DNA from: Arachis hypogaea | Taxonomy: Eukaryota; Streptophyta; Magnoliopsida; Fabales; Fabaceae | Direction of reading: 5' to 3' | Assembly: GCF_003086295.3 (NCBI RefSeq) | Contig: NC_092038.1 | Coordinates: 131,677,132-131,741,131 of the forward strand | Length of the DNA: 64,000 nucleotides | In this document: piece after piece, positions 47,269 through 58,822 of the stretch | Layout: every line of letters begins with the position of its first letter | Numbering within the stretch: position 1 is the stretch's first letter | Notes under the pieces: generated by a model | The model's database searches: none | What the model was told of the DNA's origin: nothing | Seen by the model: only the letters and a program-made list of their open reading frames with translations | Program-made: the position numbers and the translations under genes

Positions 47269-47932
47269 TAGGAATTTTCTCGAGAGTCTTCAAAGCTGGT
47301 GACCGACCTTGGAGGGAGGCTATCAAACCACTTCATCGCTGCTTTCGATAAGGTGGCCGGAAAAGTTTTGCAACGTGTTGCATCAGAAGCGTTAGCCAGA
47401 TACATCCGACTTTTAAAGTTGCTTAAATGATGCTTTGGATCTGTGGTTCCATCACAGAGGTCCATGTCGGGGCTTTTAAAGTTTCTTGGAACTTTTGCCC
47501 TCATTATGTCCTCACTAAAGGGGTCTTCCCCTCCTGGGGGCGACTCTTCTCGGTCGCCATGGGAGTTCTGACTTTTGAGGGAGGATTCTAACTTTAAGAG
47601 TTTTTCTTCTAACTCTTTTCGTCATTCCATCTCCTCTCTTAAGTGCTTTTCTATTTTCCTTTGTCGCTTCCGCTCCTGTTCCAGTTGTTCCAAGCGACCT
47701 TGGTGGCCATGGAATAGACCTATTAGTTCGGTTGTATGGGGTGGCCCATCCTTTCCGATTCACGCCCCTCGGAGGAGTTCATCTTCGGATTTTTAAATCC
47801 GGAGGTGCCTTCCTTATGTTGGTCGTTGGTTCCCTAGTGAAGGGTTAGGTCTGCGTCATTGTTTCTGGTATCTAGATTCTCTTGTTTAGAATCTGATGCC
47901 ACATGACCATCTTCCTGTGACATGTCCGCCAT
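47269..47932 (-). pseudogene. Tat element gag N-terminal part
   Basis: The likely start is ATG at 47932-47930 (MADMSQEDGHVAS), 20 bp from the primer site. The region holds a coiled-coil stretch (GRLEQLEQERKRQRKIEKHL) and then the gag domain with DGTTDPKHHLSNFKSRM and CKTFPATLSKAAMKWF. Lesions are TAG at 47836-47834, a frame change near 47728, TGA at 47624-47622, and a one-base deletion near 47280 before the next ORF. Confidence 0.8.
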
Positions 47933-47952
47933 TACTGGTTGATCTCTCGGGT

Positions 47953-47970
47953 CCCCGACAACGGCGCCAA
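47953..47970 (-). promoter_or_regulatory. Primer-binding site, tRNA-Asp
   Basis: On the minus strand, TTGGCGCCGTTGTCGGGG follows the 5' LTR. This is the tRNA-Asp-type site usual in Tat/Athila elements. Confidence 0.88.
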
Positions 47971-48498
47971 TGTTACGATGGGTAACCGGAGATTAATGGG
48001 TTGGACAAGTTTGGCTGGCCCAATCGTCTGAACGATGAAACGTCCAAGTGAGTTTGTGATCCAAGGCCCCCGTCCGACTTGTGTAAGGGAGAATGGAGGT
48101 GGTACCTGCAAAGACACTCCGATGCCAAAGTCAGCAAAGGGGCAAAACATGTATAGAGAGTATTGGGCTTCTGAGATACCTAAGAGGTGCCAGTGTATTT
48201 ATAGTGGTGAACTCATAACCACCGCTGAAGTAGTTCCGCCTTTTGAGGTAAATAACTGTCATTTTATCTTAGGGAGGTTGAGATATAGCTCCTGGAAGTG
48301 GGTAGAGAGATTTTAGGGGCAGTTACTCATTTGAATGAGTGATTATCTGCCAGCTAATCTTCGTCCCCGACTTCTTTAGGGTTAGTCGTGGTAAAAACCG
48401 ACTTCGTAGGGAGGAGGTCGGTACAAGGCGAGGCTCAACCCTTTTGAGTTGGGCTTTTGTTGGGACTTGGGCCTTATTGTTGGGTTAGGGTATGAACA
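47971..48498 (-). repeat. 5' LTR of the Tat element
   Basis: 528-bp partner of 38873-39401. Confidence 0.92.
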
Positions 48499-48503
48499 GT
48501 TAC

Positions 48504-50536
48504 CATGTTAAAAAAAATTCTATATCACGTACGTATAAATACATAGAATAGGTTAGATGTATTAATTAATTCACGTACGTCACCATTAATAATTATTTAA
48601 TATATTTTTTTAATCGAATACTACACTTTTGGTGTAGTGTTCTTTGCAAATTAAGATAAAATGAAATACTACTTTCTTCATGTCGTATTTCATGAAAAAT
48701 AAATTAAAAGTAAAATACTACATAAAGTATGTCGAATTTTTTAAATTAAACCTAGCACATTTTTCGAACATCACATTAATGTAAAAAGTTAAACATTGTT
48801 AATTTTTTTCTTCTTTTATTTTGGTGAATCAGGCATTATTCTTAGTTACCAAATGTAGAAGTATGGGCGTAATAATGACGTTTATATTCAATCTAATAGA
48901 TCTGTGTCAATCTCTCTCATATACGATGGATTCCACTATTGCTTAATATGTCTTCATCATAAAGTGCCACTCAAGGGGAAATTTGATTTTAGGTCGTACG
49001 GATAATGAGGTAATATATCTAATAATCAAGTAGCATAATGGCCCCTTCTAGCCACCTTAGTGGGCTCTTATTATTTTGCAGTGCTTCATGATATGATATA
49101 AATGTCATTATATATATGGAAGGTTATCAGGTGTACCGGGGACACTGGTGTTCCAGTTATTTTAACCGTTGATTTGAATTATAAAAAATATATATAATAT
49201 ATATTAATAAAAATCAACGGTTAAAAAAACTGGAACACCAATATTCTCGAGTACACCTGATAATTTTCTTATAAATCAATGGTTAAAAAAACTGAAACAC
49301 CAATGTTCTCGAATACACCTGATCATTTTCCTATATATATACATATATCAGATTCTTTCCTTTCTTGAGATTTTAACCCTGCTAGCTGCATTGCTAAGTT
49401 AATTAATTAAAAACATTAAAGAATAGTTAACATCTTTTGACGTTCGATATATTGAATGTTTAATTTATTAGATGTGCAAATGATTATTTTAATATTAAAA
49501 TTTAAGTAGATAATTTAAAATATAATGTATTTTTATTTTATTAAATCAATTTTAAAATTTATTGTTCACATTATTCACAAAAGTTATTATGTACTTAGTA
49601 AAATCCTTTTCTATAATATCCTAACATGAGTGGCGTATCTTTCATGATTCATGCACACCTGGATTAATAGTAAAGTTAATCAAGTAAGAATTATTAATTA
49701 CACTAGTCGTTTAATGAATATGACAATTTCAGAGTTATAGTAGACAACCGAACGTGAAAGAAGTCTAAATAAGACAGAAGAGTAATTTATTATGGAAACT
49801 TAGCATATACCTTCTATAATTTCTATTCTACAGAATAAGCGGAACATATTCCTATCAAACAATATACATAAAGAAAAAAAATAGATAAATGTAGAAAGAA
49901 GTCAATTCACATTTAGAATGCTATGCACTTATGTAGGAAGTGTTAGAATAGTTTTAGTCTATATACATTAAAAATTAGCTATAAAATTAGTTTTATATAT
50001 ATATATATATGTGTATTAAAATATAAAATATATATTTAATATGTGTAAAATAATACATATATATTATTTTATAAAATTTATGATATCTAATTTAATAATT
50101 AATTTTTAAAATATACATAACTTTTTTTATTATTACCAATTTATAACTCGAACTATAGTTTAAAAGGCACAAATTAGGTTTTGATATATTAATTTCGATT
50201 ATATTAAATTATATTTAAATATTAAACAAGTAAACAAATAATCTGCATCCGTCTATTTTAAAACATCTGATGAGTAAGCAATTAGAAAAGGACTACTTGT
50301 TTTTTTAAAAGATAATAGGAGAAAAAAAGATGATAAGGCAATTGATGACGACAAAACAAAAAAGTTTTAACATTTTGTACGGTACAACAATCTCCATTTA
50401 AATTTTAAACGTCCAATGAGATGCTAATTTTTGGTGATAATAAGTCATGAACGTAGAGAGACAAGGAGCTGTTAGTTCGATTGTGCAACTACTATACTAT
50501 TTAACATCTATAGTACTCCATCAACCATCTAAAAAT
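48504..50536. other. AT-rich spacer with MITE pieces
   Basis: No gene supported. It contains the MITE at 49120-49332 and a diverged TAGCTAT-type repeat near 49950-50110. Confidence 0.55.
49120..49332. mobile_element. MITE with duplicated right arm
   Basis: The left arm AGGTTATCAGGTGTACC..GGTGTTCCAGTT..TTAACCGTTGAT is inverted in AATCAACGGTTAAA..GGAACACC..GTACACCTGATAA (49211-49267). That right arm is repeated directly at about 49271-49329 with several changes. Confidence 0.6.
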
Positions 50537-50545
50537 ATAAATTAT

Positions 50546-50820
50546 GAGTTAATAGTCAAAATCATCTCTAAAAGATATTTTAATCTTTATTTTTGTCTTC
50601 AAAAAATAAAATTAATTAAATTTGTCCCCAAAAAATAACTAACTTAATCGCGTTAATTTTGCTGTCATCTCTTGTGCTGAGATGACTAACGTTCGCTGAT
50701 ATGGTCTGTTAACTACTAGCGTGGCACTCACTTAATAATGTACCCTTTTGTTACTAATAAGATAAGTTTATTAGATCAATTCAAATCAATCCCTAACTCC
50801 ATGAACCCTAATCCCAAATT
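50546..50820 (+). repeat. Left terminal inverted repeat of Pack-MULE-like element
   Basis: About 275 bp, inverse of 51745-52018 with scattered substitutions. Confidence 0.75.
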
Positions 50821-51155
50821 ACACTCGAGGCATGGATTGCTCATCATCATTAGCATCATCATCATCATCATTATGATTATCATCATCATCATATGCCTCC
50901 ATCATATGCCTCGTGGTAGTGTTGTTGCTGCTTTTTTCTCATCTTAGCCTTCATGTTGATATTATGTAATGTGGTCTCCTCACACTTATCCAGCTCCATA
51001 TCTGTCAACAGTTTACTGAATTTCTGAGATAATATTGTCTCCAATAATCAGCATTGATCGGGAGAAAAGGAACCCTAAGTATGGGCGACATTAATATAAT
51101 TAGTTGACAAGGCATCATCAATCACTACACTCAAGACTCAAGAGCAAGTTGAATT

Positions 51156-51531
51156 ATGGAAGGGCAAAATTTGTTGCCGCCACAAGTGGATGCATCTCGA
51201 CCGTCATTGGATTTCCCTGTAGGCACTGCCCTCCTTCTGGTCATCATATTCACCCTCAACGACGTGTTCTCCTGTTGCTATCATTGGGATAATAAGTTCC
51301 GCTCCTTCCGTCAATTTCAATTCCCTTCCTCTCCTACCAAATCCAACCTCAACATAATAAGTATATATATTCATTACCATTATTCCCCCTTCTCCCCGGT
51401 CTCTCTCTCTCTCACTCTCTGCTTATTTTGTTTCTTTTCCAGGCAGGAATCGAAGAAGCAAAACAGGGAAGAAAGCTTGCCGGTGTTGATGCCAGAGAGG
51501 ACGAGATTCCCAAGTTCATTGCGATGAGAAT
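51156..51531 (+). pseudogene. Captured, broken copy of the 126-residue membrane-protein gene
   Basis: The first 195 coding bases match 33284-33478 with 13 substitutions and a 3-bp insertion (HWDNKF instead of HWDKF). The intron is present but its GT donor is changed (CAACATAATAAGTAT), so it cannot splice as the source does. Exon 2 begins correctly (ESKKQNREESLPVLMP), but a 2-bp insertion then shifts the frame and similarity stops at about 51525, before the conserved MPCPC part. Reading through the intron gives a 123-residue frame with the membrane helix. Upstream similarity extends to about 51085. Retention of the intron shows copying from DNA, not mRNA. Confidence 0.85.
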
Positions 51532-51744
51532 CTAATAATTTATGAGGTGATATTGTCTCTAAGAATCTGTGGCGAGGAGTAGCGTTGATGGTAGACTTTG
51601 TTCTACTTTGGGTGATGGCTACAATGTAGACGACGTCGATGCGCAAACAATGGCGGCGTTGAAGGCGTAGGCAATGACATGGACAACAGCAGGGACAACC
51701 TAGGAACATGAAATCTGCTATGGAAGTGAGGTTCGATTTCTTTG

Positions 51745-52018
51745 GATTTGGAATTAGGATTTCTGGAGTTAGGGACGAATTTGAATTGATCTAATAAATT
51801 TATCTTATCAGCAACAAGAAGATACATTAAGCGAGTGTCACGCTGGCAGTTAATAAGTTATGTCAGCGAATGTTAGCCACCTCAACGTAAAAGATGACAG
51901 AAAGACTAACGCGATCAAGTTGGTTATCTTTTAGAAACGAATTTGATTAATTTTATTTTTTACGAATGAAAATAAAAATCAAAATATCTTTCGAAGATAA
52001 TTTTAACTATTAATTTTT
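51745..52018 (-). repeat. Right terminal inverted repeat of Pack-MULE-like element
   Basis: Inverse partner of 50546-50820. Confidence 0.75.
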
Positions 52019-52027
52019 ATAAACTAT

Positions 52028-53205
52028 TCTACATAATCAAATATAATAGACTAATTGTTTGATAGCCAAAATTTCATGTATATAAAACATTTTTGAATTA
52101 ACATACTAAATAAATAGTTAGGTCAATTGTCCAAGTGAAATGATTCGATCGAGAAATAAGATGAATAATCGAGCCCCAATATCAGAGAGCGTTGCACGAT
52201 TTGATTTGTTGTCTTGAACTCTTAAAAGTATTGGCATATACCAATAATATATGCACCATAGATGCAACACATGTCTCGTTAACTTTGGTAACCTCCCTTT
52301 GGATGATTAGACGTTTACTTATTTTTTATTTTTTCTATATATGTGTATATTACGATTTACTAATTACATGGCTGAAATTCATCCAAAAAGTTAAGTACAA
52401 ATCATAGCACATCAAGCAATCATAGATTCATAGTACGCAGAATCATTTTTATTTTAAATTCAATTTTGGTAGATCATATTATATTATCCTTTTGAAAAGC
52501 TTTTAATTATATTGATATACTGGTGTTGTAATAAATTTTAATCGTTAATTTAATTATATATTTTATATATTTTTTATAATTAAAATTAATAATTAAAAAT
52601 TACTGAAATATTAATGTATTGATACACTTAAATTTTTTTTATTCTTTTTAAGTTTTTCTCACCTTTTTCCTAGCCATCATTCATAGGCAACACCCCACCT
52701 TAATTTCTATGTTCACATTTCTCCCAATATATTATTTGAGTCCGCAAACAGACAAATAAAAACTTGTTTCCTTTCAAACCGAGTGATGGACCACAGTAGG
52801 ATCTATTGGTTCACGGGTTTTGATCGAACCGATTGGTTTTGAATGAATGATTCGATTAATTCTAGACGGTCCAATTATAAATTCGATCCACGCTGTCGTC
52901 CAAATTGATTAAATTACTATCATTTGAGTTTTTGGTTCAACCAATTGATTTGGTCCGATTTTGATAAATTATTTTCTTTTTTGGTTTACTGATAACTTTG
53001 CTTTTAAAAGACCCATTAAGAATTTCATAATCATAATCATAATTTAGACAACAGCATCTAAAGATAAGATTTTGTTCAGAATATAATTCAGGATTGTTAA
53101 AAGAACTCCACTCCCGAGGGGAGGTTTTCTTTTCAATAATTATAAACTATCTTATTGTTATTAAAGTTCACACCTTTTTCCCTTTAAGACTAACTGAAGG
53201 AAAAG
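52028..53205. other. AT-rich spacer, no supported gene
   Basis: 52790-52990 has repeated 'ggtt..aaccgattgg' phrases resembling a dispersed plant repeat. No coding. Confidence 0.5.
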
Positions 53206-53358
53206 TCTAGGGCCAGCAATTTTATTGAATTTTGGCCAGCATGTAATCAGCAGAGGAAGGTGAGCCATTGGATGAAATCTCACACCAATCTCACACCATC
53301 AAATCATCATTGATGACTAGTTGATGGCTAATAATCACAAAAATTGCTGCCCCCTAGC
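53206..53358. mobile_element. MITE with CTAGGG(G)CCAGCAATTTT termini
   Basis: The left end CTAGGGCCAGCAATTTT is mirrored by AAAATTGCTGCCCCCTAG at the right. About 150 bp, non-coding. Confidence 0.65.
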
Positions 53359-55699
53359 ATTGCTCCTAAGTGAAAATGTATTTATTTTAATATCTAAATT
53401 TATCCTAAAAATATATTTTTTATAATGATAATATTTTTGGGAGTTTTTTTTTTTGGTCAAATTATACCTTAAAACACACTCTCATTTCTCTTTCTCATAA
53501 GTTTTATCAGAAGTATATTAGATGATGATTATAGAGAGATCTTCAAATCCCAACTTATCTCTGATGTATAATCTTTTTTTTTTGGACTTTTAGGTCCCAT
53601 TTTAATACAAAAAAACATAGTTAGAATTTAACTCTAATGCACTTTTTACTTTTTAGCAAGGTAAACAATTATACATGTATGTTACTAGTAGAGGCCTTGT
53701 AACTCTGGGCATGTAAATTATCATCCGGTTATAGGGAGGCTGCTGGTATAGATGTCTAAATTTTATTTTGCCGGCACAGATTTTTTTTTTTTCTTTAGTA
53801 AAACTCATGTTGACTTGATTAAGTCAGCCCAATAGTCAATACTCAATAGGTGAATTTGGTCAATAAAATTCGGTTTTTGCTATAATTGGCACTGACTCTA
53901 ACCTTTCACAGCCCAGATTAGCCTAAAAAAGGAGCGTACAGCCTATATAATAGATATTTAAATTTATACTCTACATATTTTTCTCCCCAAATTTTATTTA
54001 AATATTTATTAATTTTAGGTCTTCTATCTGTTTAGATTTAATTTTAAGTTAACTTGGCATTGATAGGATTTAAGTCAATTTTATAATTTTTAAGAGAATT
54101 TCTTTTTCTCTTTTTTTTTTTTTTTTTTGGTAACATCAAGGAAATATTATATGACCTACAAAGTGCAGGGAACATGTTTTCTTTTTGGATTAGAATCACA
54201 ACATAATGTTCCGGGCCCAATACTGAATCTCAGGTCTGATAGTCTCATTCAGGCCCATCACAGGCAGAATTTATCCCGACAAAAAATCACAGTAATTTGG
54301 CTTGCATAAGAACCGCCCCGGTCCTGTCGGAAAAGAAATTTCAACTACCATGAAGGTAACAAACGGGATAGTATTAGTGCTGTATGATTGCACCATGTGC
54401 TACTATCTACTAGTACTAGTTTCTAATAAGAATAATTTTTTTGGACAGGAAAAAGAAGTATTTAAATAAATAAATAAATATCAAAGTGATTCTCCACGTG
54501 GCATTGAGTTGAAACTTGAAAGTGCTGAGAAGATGTGAAAGTCAACAAGTTTTACATATATCTAATTGAGTATTACCTTTTGACCACCATATTCTTGATT
54601 CATCACAAAGTCTCATTTGATCACGGGTTTTCTCCATGATTCAATTAGGTTCGGTACTTGTTCAAGATATGTTCTGTTGGGAGATAAGTTTAGCACTTGA
54701 AAGTTGAAAAGGCATAATGGTGTTGGTTTTTCTTCTCTAAGTTTTTCATGTTGTGACAAATCATCCCCACCCCCAGAAAAAACTTAAATGGTTAATTATA
54801 GAGACATTTATTATTTTATATTTAATCCATCCTTTCACACAAGAATCTCTTCATAAAGTTAAAGCATGGGTAATACATTGACTTATCTTACCATGTGTTA
54901 AACTGTTAATATTCAAATTTTACTCAGAAAATGAGATCAACTAGAAGCTTTGCTGTCATTTTACTATCTAGAAAACTTTTTGTACAGAAACACGAAAATG
55001 ATTTTGTATCTAATCATGGACATTAAAAAGGATAAATAATCAATTCCAACAGTTGTGATGTAATCATGTAAAAGGAAAGAGCTGATGTATACAACATAAT
55101 AATTAACAAAGGATGATTCTACCCCTTGAGAGTGAGCTACTTGATCTTTCAATTATTGAGTATCATGGAGGAACAAGCCTATGACTCATGTAATGGTTGT
55201 TAATCACTTCACCTATAAATTAACAACCTCATAACTCCAGAAAAGAAAAAATGTTAGATGCCTGACCAACACCAGAAACCTTAAAAAAGAAATTGTACAT
55301 CTAGTGGTTGGTGACAACAGGACACAGATGACACATAATTATTGTATATGGTCCTATAAATGAAACTTTGAAGCAGATGACACATTCAGTATTCTATAAG
55401 AAATATGTTTAATTCCACTTATGGCTTAGCAATAATTCTCCATTATAAATTACTCCTGACGAAATTGACTTGTCAGAAGGTGAAATTGAAACTTGCACTA
55501 AAGATACCCCAAAAACTATGTTAAAACATAGGGAAAGGATGTAAGCTGGAAAATCATTAATGAAAGCCAAGCTTATTCTGAATCTCATTAAAACTTCTAC
55601 CTCCTAAATTCCTTGGATTACATACTAAAGAGGGGAAAATTGCTTCTTTTACACAATTCTGCAAATTGTTACAGAAACTTCCCATCTTTGTCCTAAAGA
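53359..55699. other. Spacer and 3' flank of the bHLH gene
   Basis: No protein-like ORF. The part nearest 55700 is probably the bHLH 3' UTR. A T-rich tract lies at 54108-54129. Confidence 0.5.
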
Positions 55700-57183
55700 C
55701 TAGAGGCATCTCCCACCATAGCCTGCATTTCTGAATAGTGCTTGCTTTATCTCTTCAGGGTCAACACAATTTCTCTGCTCAGATACCTATGACCATGAAA
55801 ACAATAAAATTTATGAGTAACTCGATATATTAGATTTTGCAAGCCTGGAAACACATTGAGATCAATCAAGGAGGGTTATGATATGAACCTCTGAGCAAGA
55901 TGCTTGCATTGAGAAATCATTGAAGCTACTTATGACACATTGCTGAATCTCAAGGCCTAATGCTTCCAATGTATTCACTGTTGACAATAATAATCCTGGC
56001 TTCGTGGCACAACAGATGCTGATCCTGGTGTCCTTGTCTCTCCTCTCAACATCGAACTGCACAAACATTATTGAGTCACATACATTCATCATTCACAAAA
56101 TTGGGGAAAATCAAGCTAGGAATTTGAGTAACTAGTGCAAAATCCATTACCTTGGGTGAATTTCTAACCATCGCTTCATTTGGCTTGAGTTCCTTAGAAA
56201 CCCCCAAGAGATTTTGCTGACTTGTGCCCTCCTCCACTTCTTCCTCTTGCAACTTGTTAATCCTCTCCAGAAGCTCTTTCATGTAGTCTATGGTATCTCC
56301 AAGAATGGAAGTTCTGTCCATCTGTTGAGTATGACATTCATCATGTTAGTGTGAAATTACCAAGATTTGAGAACAAACCAAGCAAAAAGAAAAGAAAAAA
56401 AAACAAATATAGGTTGTGCCTGGATTTAAGTGTAATAATCATGAATAGACCACAAAAATAAAAAGGGGAAAACAGAAAGAAAAAAGAAAATTCTAATTTC
56501 ATTTCTAATGATTGAGACATTAATACAAACACATGGCATGATAAAGTCTGAGGTTAAAAAAAAGTGAACTTTTTGGGTTGGGGGAATGGGATGACCTTGC
56601 TGATCTTGGGGACAATTGATCTTAGCATAGAGAGACGGTCATTGAGGCGCTTCCTTCTCCTTCTTTCAGCCATAAGATTCTTTGATGGCTGGCCTTCAAG
56701 CTTCTTGGACTTGTTCTTTTTCTCCCCTATCCCACACATGCCCATGTTGAAGACCACAGGAACATGAACCTGAACATCCACGACAGCTTGTTCCTCAACC
56801 TTGCAGCCAAGAAATCCAGCATCTTCATCGTCCAGCACTGAAGGGTTATTATTATCGTCATCAAGATCTTGATGGTTATGTGGGAGTGGGGGTGGTGGTG
56901 CATCATCATATTCATATTCATACTTGGTGGTGTAGGAAGAGTCAAGGTCAGGCATTGTGAAGGCATCATCGGGAAAAGGGTATGAGGTGGTGAATGGGCA
57001 GTCTGGTGGTGGGGGTGAGAATGCAGAAGGAGGAAAGGAAGAAGAAGAAGGGGTATCAAGAAAAGGGTCAAAGTAGTTCCAAGAAGAAGGTGAGAAGACA
57101 TCATTACTAGTACAACTACTCCATGTGTCTTTTCTTGGAGCAAGCATAAGTTCCTCAAGGAAACCAAGTTGAGATAGCTCCAT
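55700..57183 (-). CDS. bHLH transcription factor, bHLH93/bHLH61-like (four exons)
   Basis: Exons 57183-56596, 56321-56151, 56056-55889 and 55786-55700 all join in phase 0 with GT...AG introns and give 337 residues. The start [16 protein letters not shown] is a signature of the bHLH93 group. An acidic Pro/Ser/Asp-rich region follows (about 20-130). The bHLH domain spans about 167-222 ([16 protein letters not shown], then [20 protein letters not shown]). E173, R176 and R177 are the residues expected to contact E-boxes. The first two exons meet inside the domain. An ACT-like domain at 254-309 contains [14 protein letters not shown] and [16 protein letters not shown], and the tail ends [14 protein letters not shown]. 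It acts in the nucleus. Arabidopsis bHLH93 is linked to flowering in short days, but transfer of that role is inference. No lesion is seen. Confidence 0.92.
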
Positions 57184-57231
57184 AACTTCACTCTCTCTGT
57201 TTTCTTCTCTTTGTTCGTTCTTGTGTGCTCA

Positions 57232-57259
57232 GACTTGAGACTTGAGACTTGAGACTTGA
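57232..57259 (-). repeat. Four perfect GACTTGA heptamers upstream of the bHLH start
   Basis: Four head-to-tail copies, 49-76 bp upstream of the ATG, in the likely 5' UTR or core promoter. An (AC) run follows at about 57273-57286. Confidence 0.85.
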
Positions 57260-57289
57260 GACTGTGACTTAACCACACACACACACCGG

Positions 57290-57752
57290 GTGCTCAACTT
57301 CCCCACCATTTTCTTTAAATAATTCTAGGTAATACCTTACACATGCCTTTTTCTTTATCATTTTCTAATTATTTAACCTTTCATACAATATATAATATTC
57401 TTAAAATATATACTTAAAACTTTCAAAAAAAAGTATTTTTATCGTTGCTATCTATTAAGGAATAAGTAAATCGATGAACTCATTTTGATAGTTTATTGAG
57501 ATTCTTTTAACAATAGATATATTGGGATTTAATTTTTATGTATTCACCACGTCAAATATTTTAATTTAATAGGATAATGTTATATTAGTAATTAATTAAC
57601 TTTTAAATTTATTATTAAAATATTATTTAAAATTTGATTAAATAATTGTATAAAGTTTTTTGTATTATTATTAATGAATTAAAATTAAACTCTTTCAAAT
57701 ATGAATTCATTACTTGTAAATTTCTTTTTATAAGTAGTTAATCTTTTCAATG

Positions 57753-57832
<80 letters not shown>

Positions 57833-58019
57833 TTTTCGAGTTTAAGTTTCATATATGGTCATTTAATCGAATTTGTTCATTTAAATGATTATGGCATAAT
57901 CAATGGTTATTTTATTGACATGCTGTACGAATATATTTGTAAATAATCTTTATATTGAGATTTTTTTTTTCAACTTATAGATTTTAGCACAAGAAAAAAC
58001 TACACATAATTGAAAAAAA
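57290..58019. other. Upstream region of the bHLH gene, AT-rich
   Basis: Includes the distal promoter and the AT microsatellite at 57755-57831. No coding. Confidence 0.55.
57755..57831. repeat. (AT)38 microsatellite
   Basis: Uninterrupted AT dinucleotides. Confidence 0.95.
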
Positions 58020-58390
58020 AAAGGGTTAATAGCTAAATTAGTCATTATAAGATAAGGTATTTTTAAATTTATTTTTGAAAGATTTTTTTAATTAAATTGA
58101 TACTTTAAATATTACGAATTAATTATATCTGTCCTTTAGTTATTCTGTTAATAATTTTTGTCATTGATGATGTGAAATGTTAACTAATAACATACATGAC
58201 ATATAACATATTCAATTAGACATTGACTAAATATGTTCACGAAAATCTATTAATTTAGTTACTATTTCATATTAAGAATAGAATTTTTATAATTTAAAAA
58301 AAATGACTAAATTAATAAATTTTTATAAACATATTTTATTAATTAACATTTTATAACATCAATCTTTCAAAACTAATTTGACTATTAATG
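58020..58390. mobile_element. Foldback MITE family, copy B
   Basis: Starts GGGTTAATAGCTAAATTAG and ends with the inverse AACTAATTTGACTATTAATG. The centre has CACGAAAATCTATTAATTTAG mirrored by CTAAATTAATAAATTTTTAT. Related to 31790-32110. Confidence 0.55.
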
Positions 58391-58569
58391 TTAGGGAAAA
58401 AAAAAAGAGAATTCAAAAAAAAAATTCAGAAAATATATATGGAGAGAAAATAATGAGACAAGATAAACATATAAGAGATTAAGAGCATTTAACAAGTAAT
58501 TAAAAAGATGAGGTAGCGTAAGTAAACTTTAATGAAGTCCAATATGATGTAAAATAAAATAAAAAAGTA

Positions 58570-58822
58570 TAGGGAGCCAATGGTCTAAGCGTACAATATG
58601 TATAATGGAGGTTTAGGAAGTATTAGAGATATGATCATTAGTGTTACATTGTCCTGTCAGGTTACGCTTTTGGGATGAGTGAGTTCATGACATGGTATTA
58701 GAGTTTTAGATCCAAAAGGTCAAGGGTTCGATCCTTGGTGAATTCTAAAATTAACTTAAGTTTTTAGGATGAGTGATTTGATGTTTATTGTCCTGGTATT
58801 CATTTAACCCATTGGCTCCCTA
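58570..58822. mobile_element. MITE with TAGGGAGCCAATGG termini
   Basis: Perfect 14-bp inverted ends TAGGGAGCCAATGG (58570-58583) and CCATTGGCTCCCTA (58809-58822), the outer TA possibly being the target. It contains ATGGTATTAGAGTTTTAGATCC and a GGTTCGATCC sequence, resembling a tRNA B-box or primer-site remnant. Confidence 0.7.

Larger units (their letters stand above)
38868..48503 (-). mobile_element. Ty3-gypsy Tat-lineage retrotransposon with antisense gene
   Basis: 9.6 kb between LTRs at 38873-39401 (3', left) and 47971-48498 (5', right). The flanks ATTAC and GTTAC match at 4 of 5 bases. The primer site is complementary to tRNA-Asp. Sense order on the minus strand is gag, protease, RT, RNase H, a second (archaeal-type) RNase H, integrase. 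The integrase-last order is gypsy, and the extra RNase H marks the Tat lineage. An antisense gene lies between integrase and the 3' LTR. LTRs differ by roughly 30 positions including small indels (5-6%), making this the oldest dated element here. The polyprotein has at least four stops and three frameshifts, so it is inactive. Confidence 0.93.
50537..52027 (+). mobile_element. Pack-MULE-like element carrying a host gene fragment
   Basis: Inverted repeats of about 275 bp at 50546-50820 and 51745-52018 share long blocks such as TTAATAGT.AAAAT.ATCT, AAAAAATAAAATTAAT and TTTATTAGATCAATTCAAAT. The possible 9-bp duplication ATAAATTAT (50537-50545) versus ATAAACTAT (52019-52027) matches at 8 of 9. 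Long TIRs with a 9-bp duplication fit Mutator-like elements. The interior has no transposase. It carries a 5' fragment of the membrane-protein gene (33284-33734), including upstream sequence, intron and part of exon 2. Confidence 0.75.

Noticed and set aside
51380..51709. 109-codon minus-strand ORF
   Set aside because: Antisense to the captured gene fragment and element interior; no recognisable protein.
56727..57284. 185-codon minus-strand ORF overlapping the bHLH exon 1
   Set aside because: Out-of-frame shadow of exon 1, which is clearly coding in the other frame.
58715..58745. tRNA gene
   Set aside because: The GGTTCGATCC segment lacks a foldable acceptor stem and anticodon arm and lies inside a MITE.
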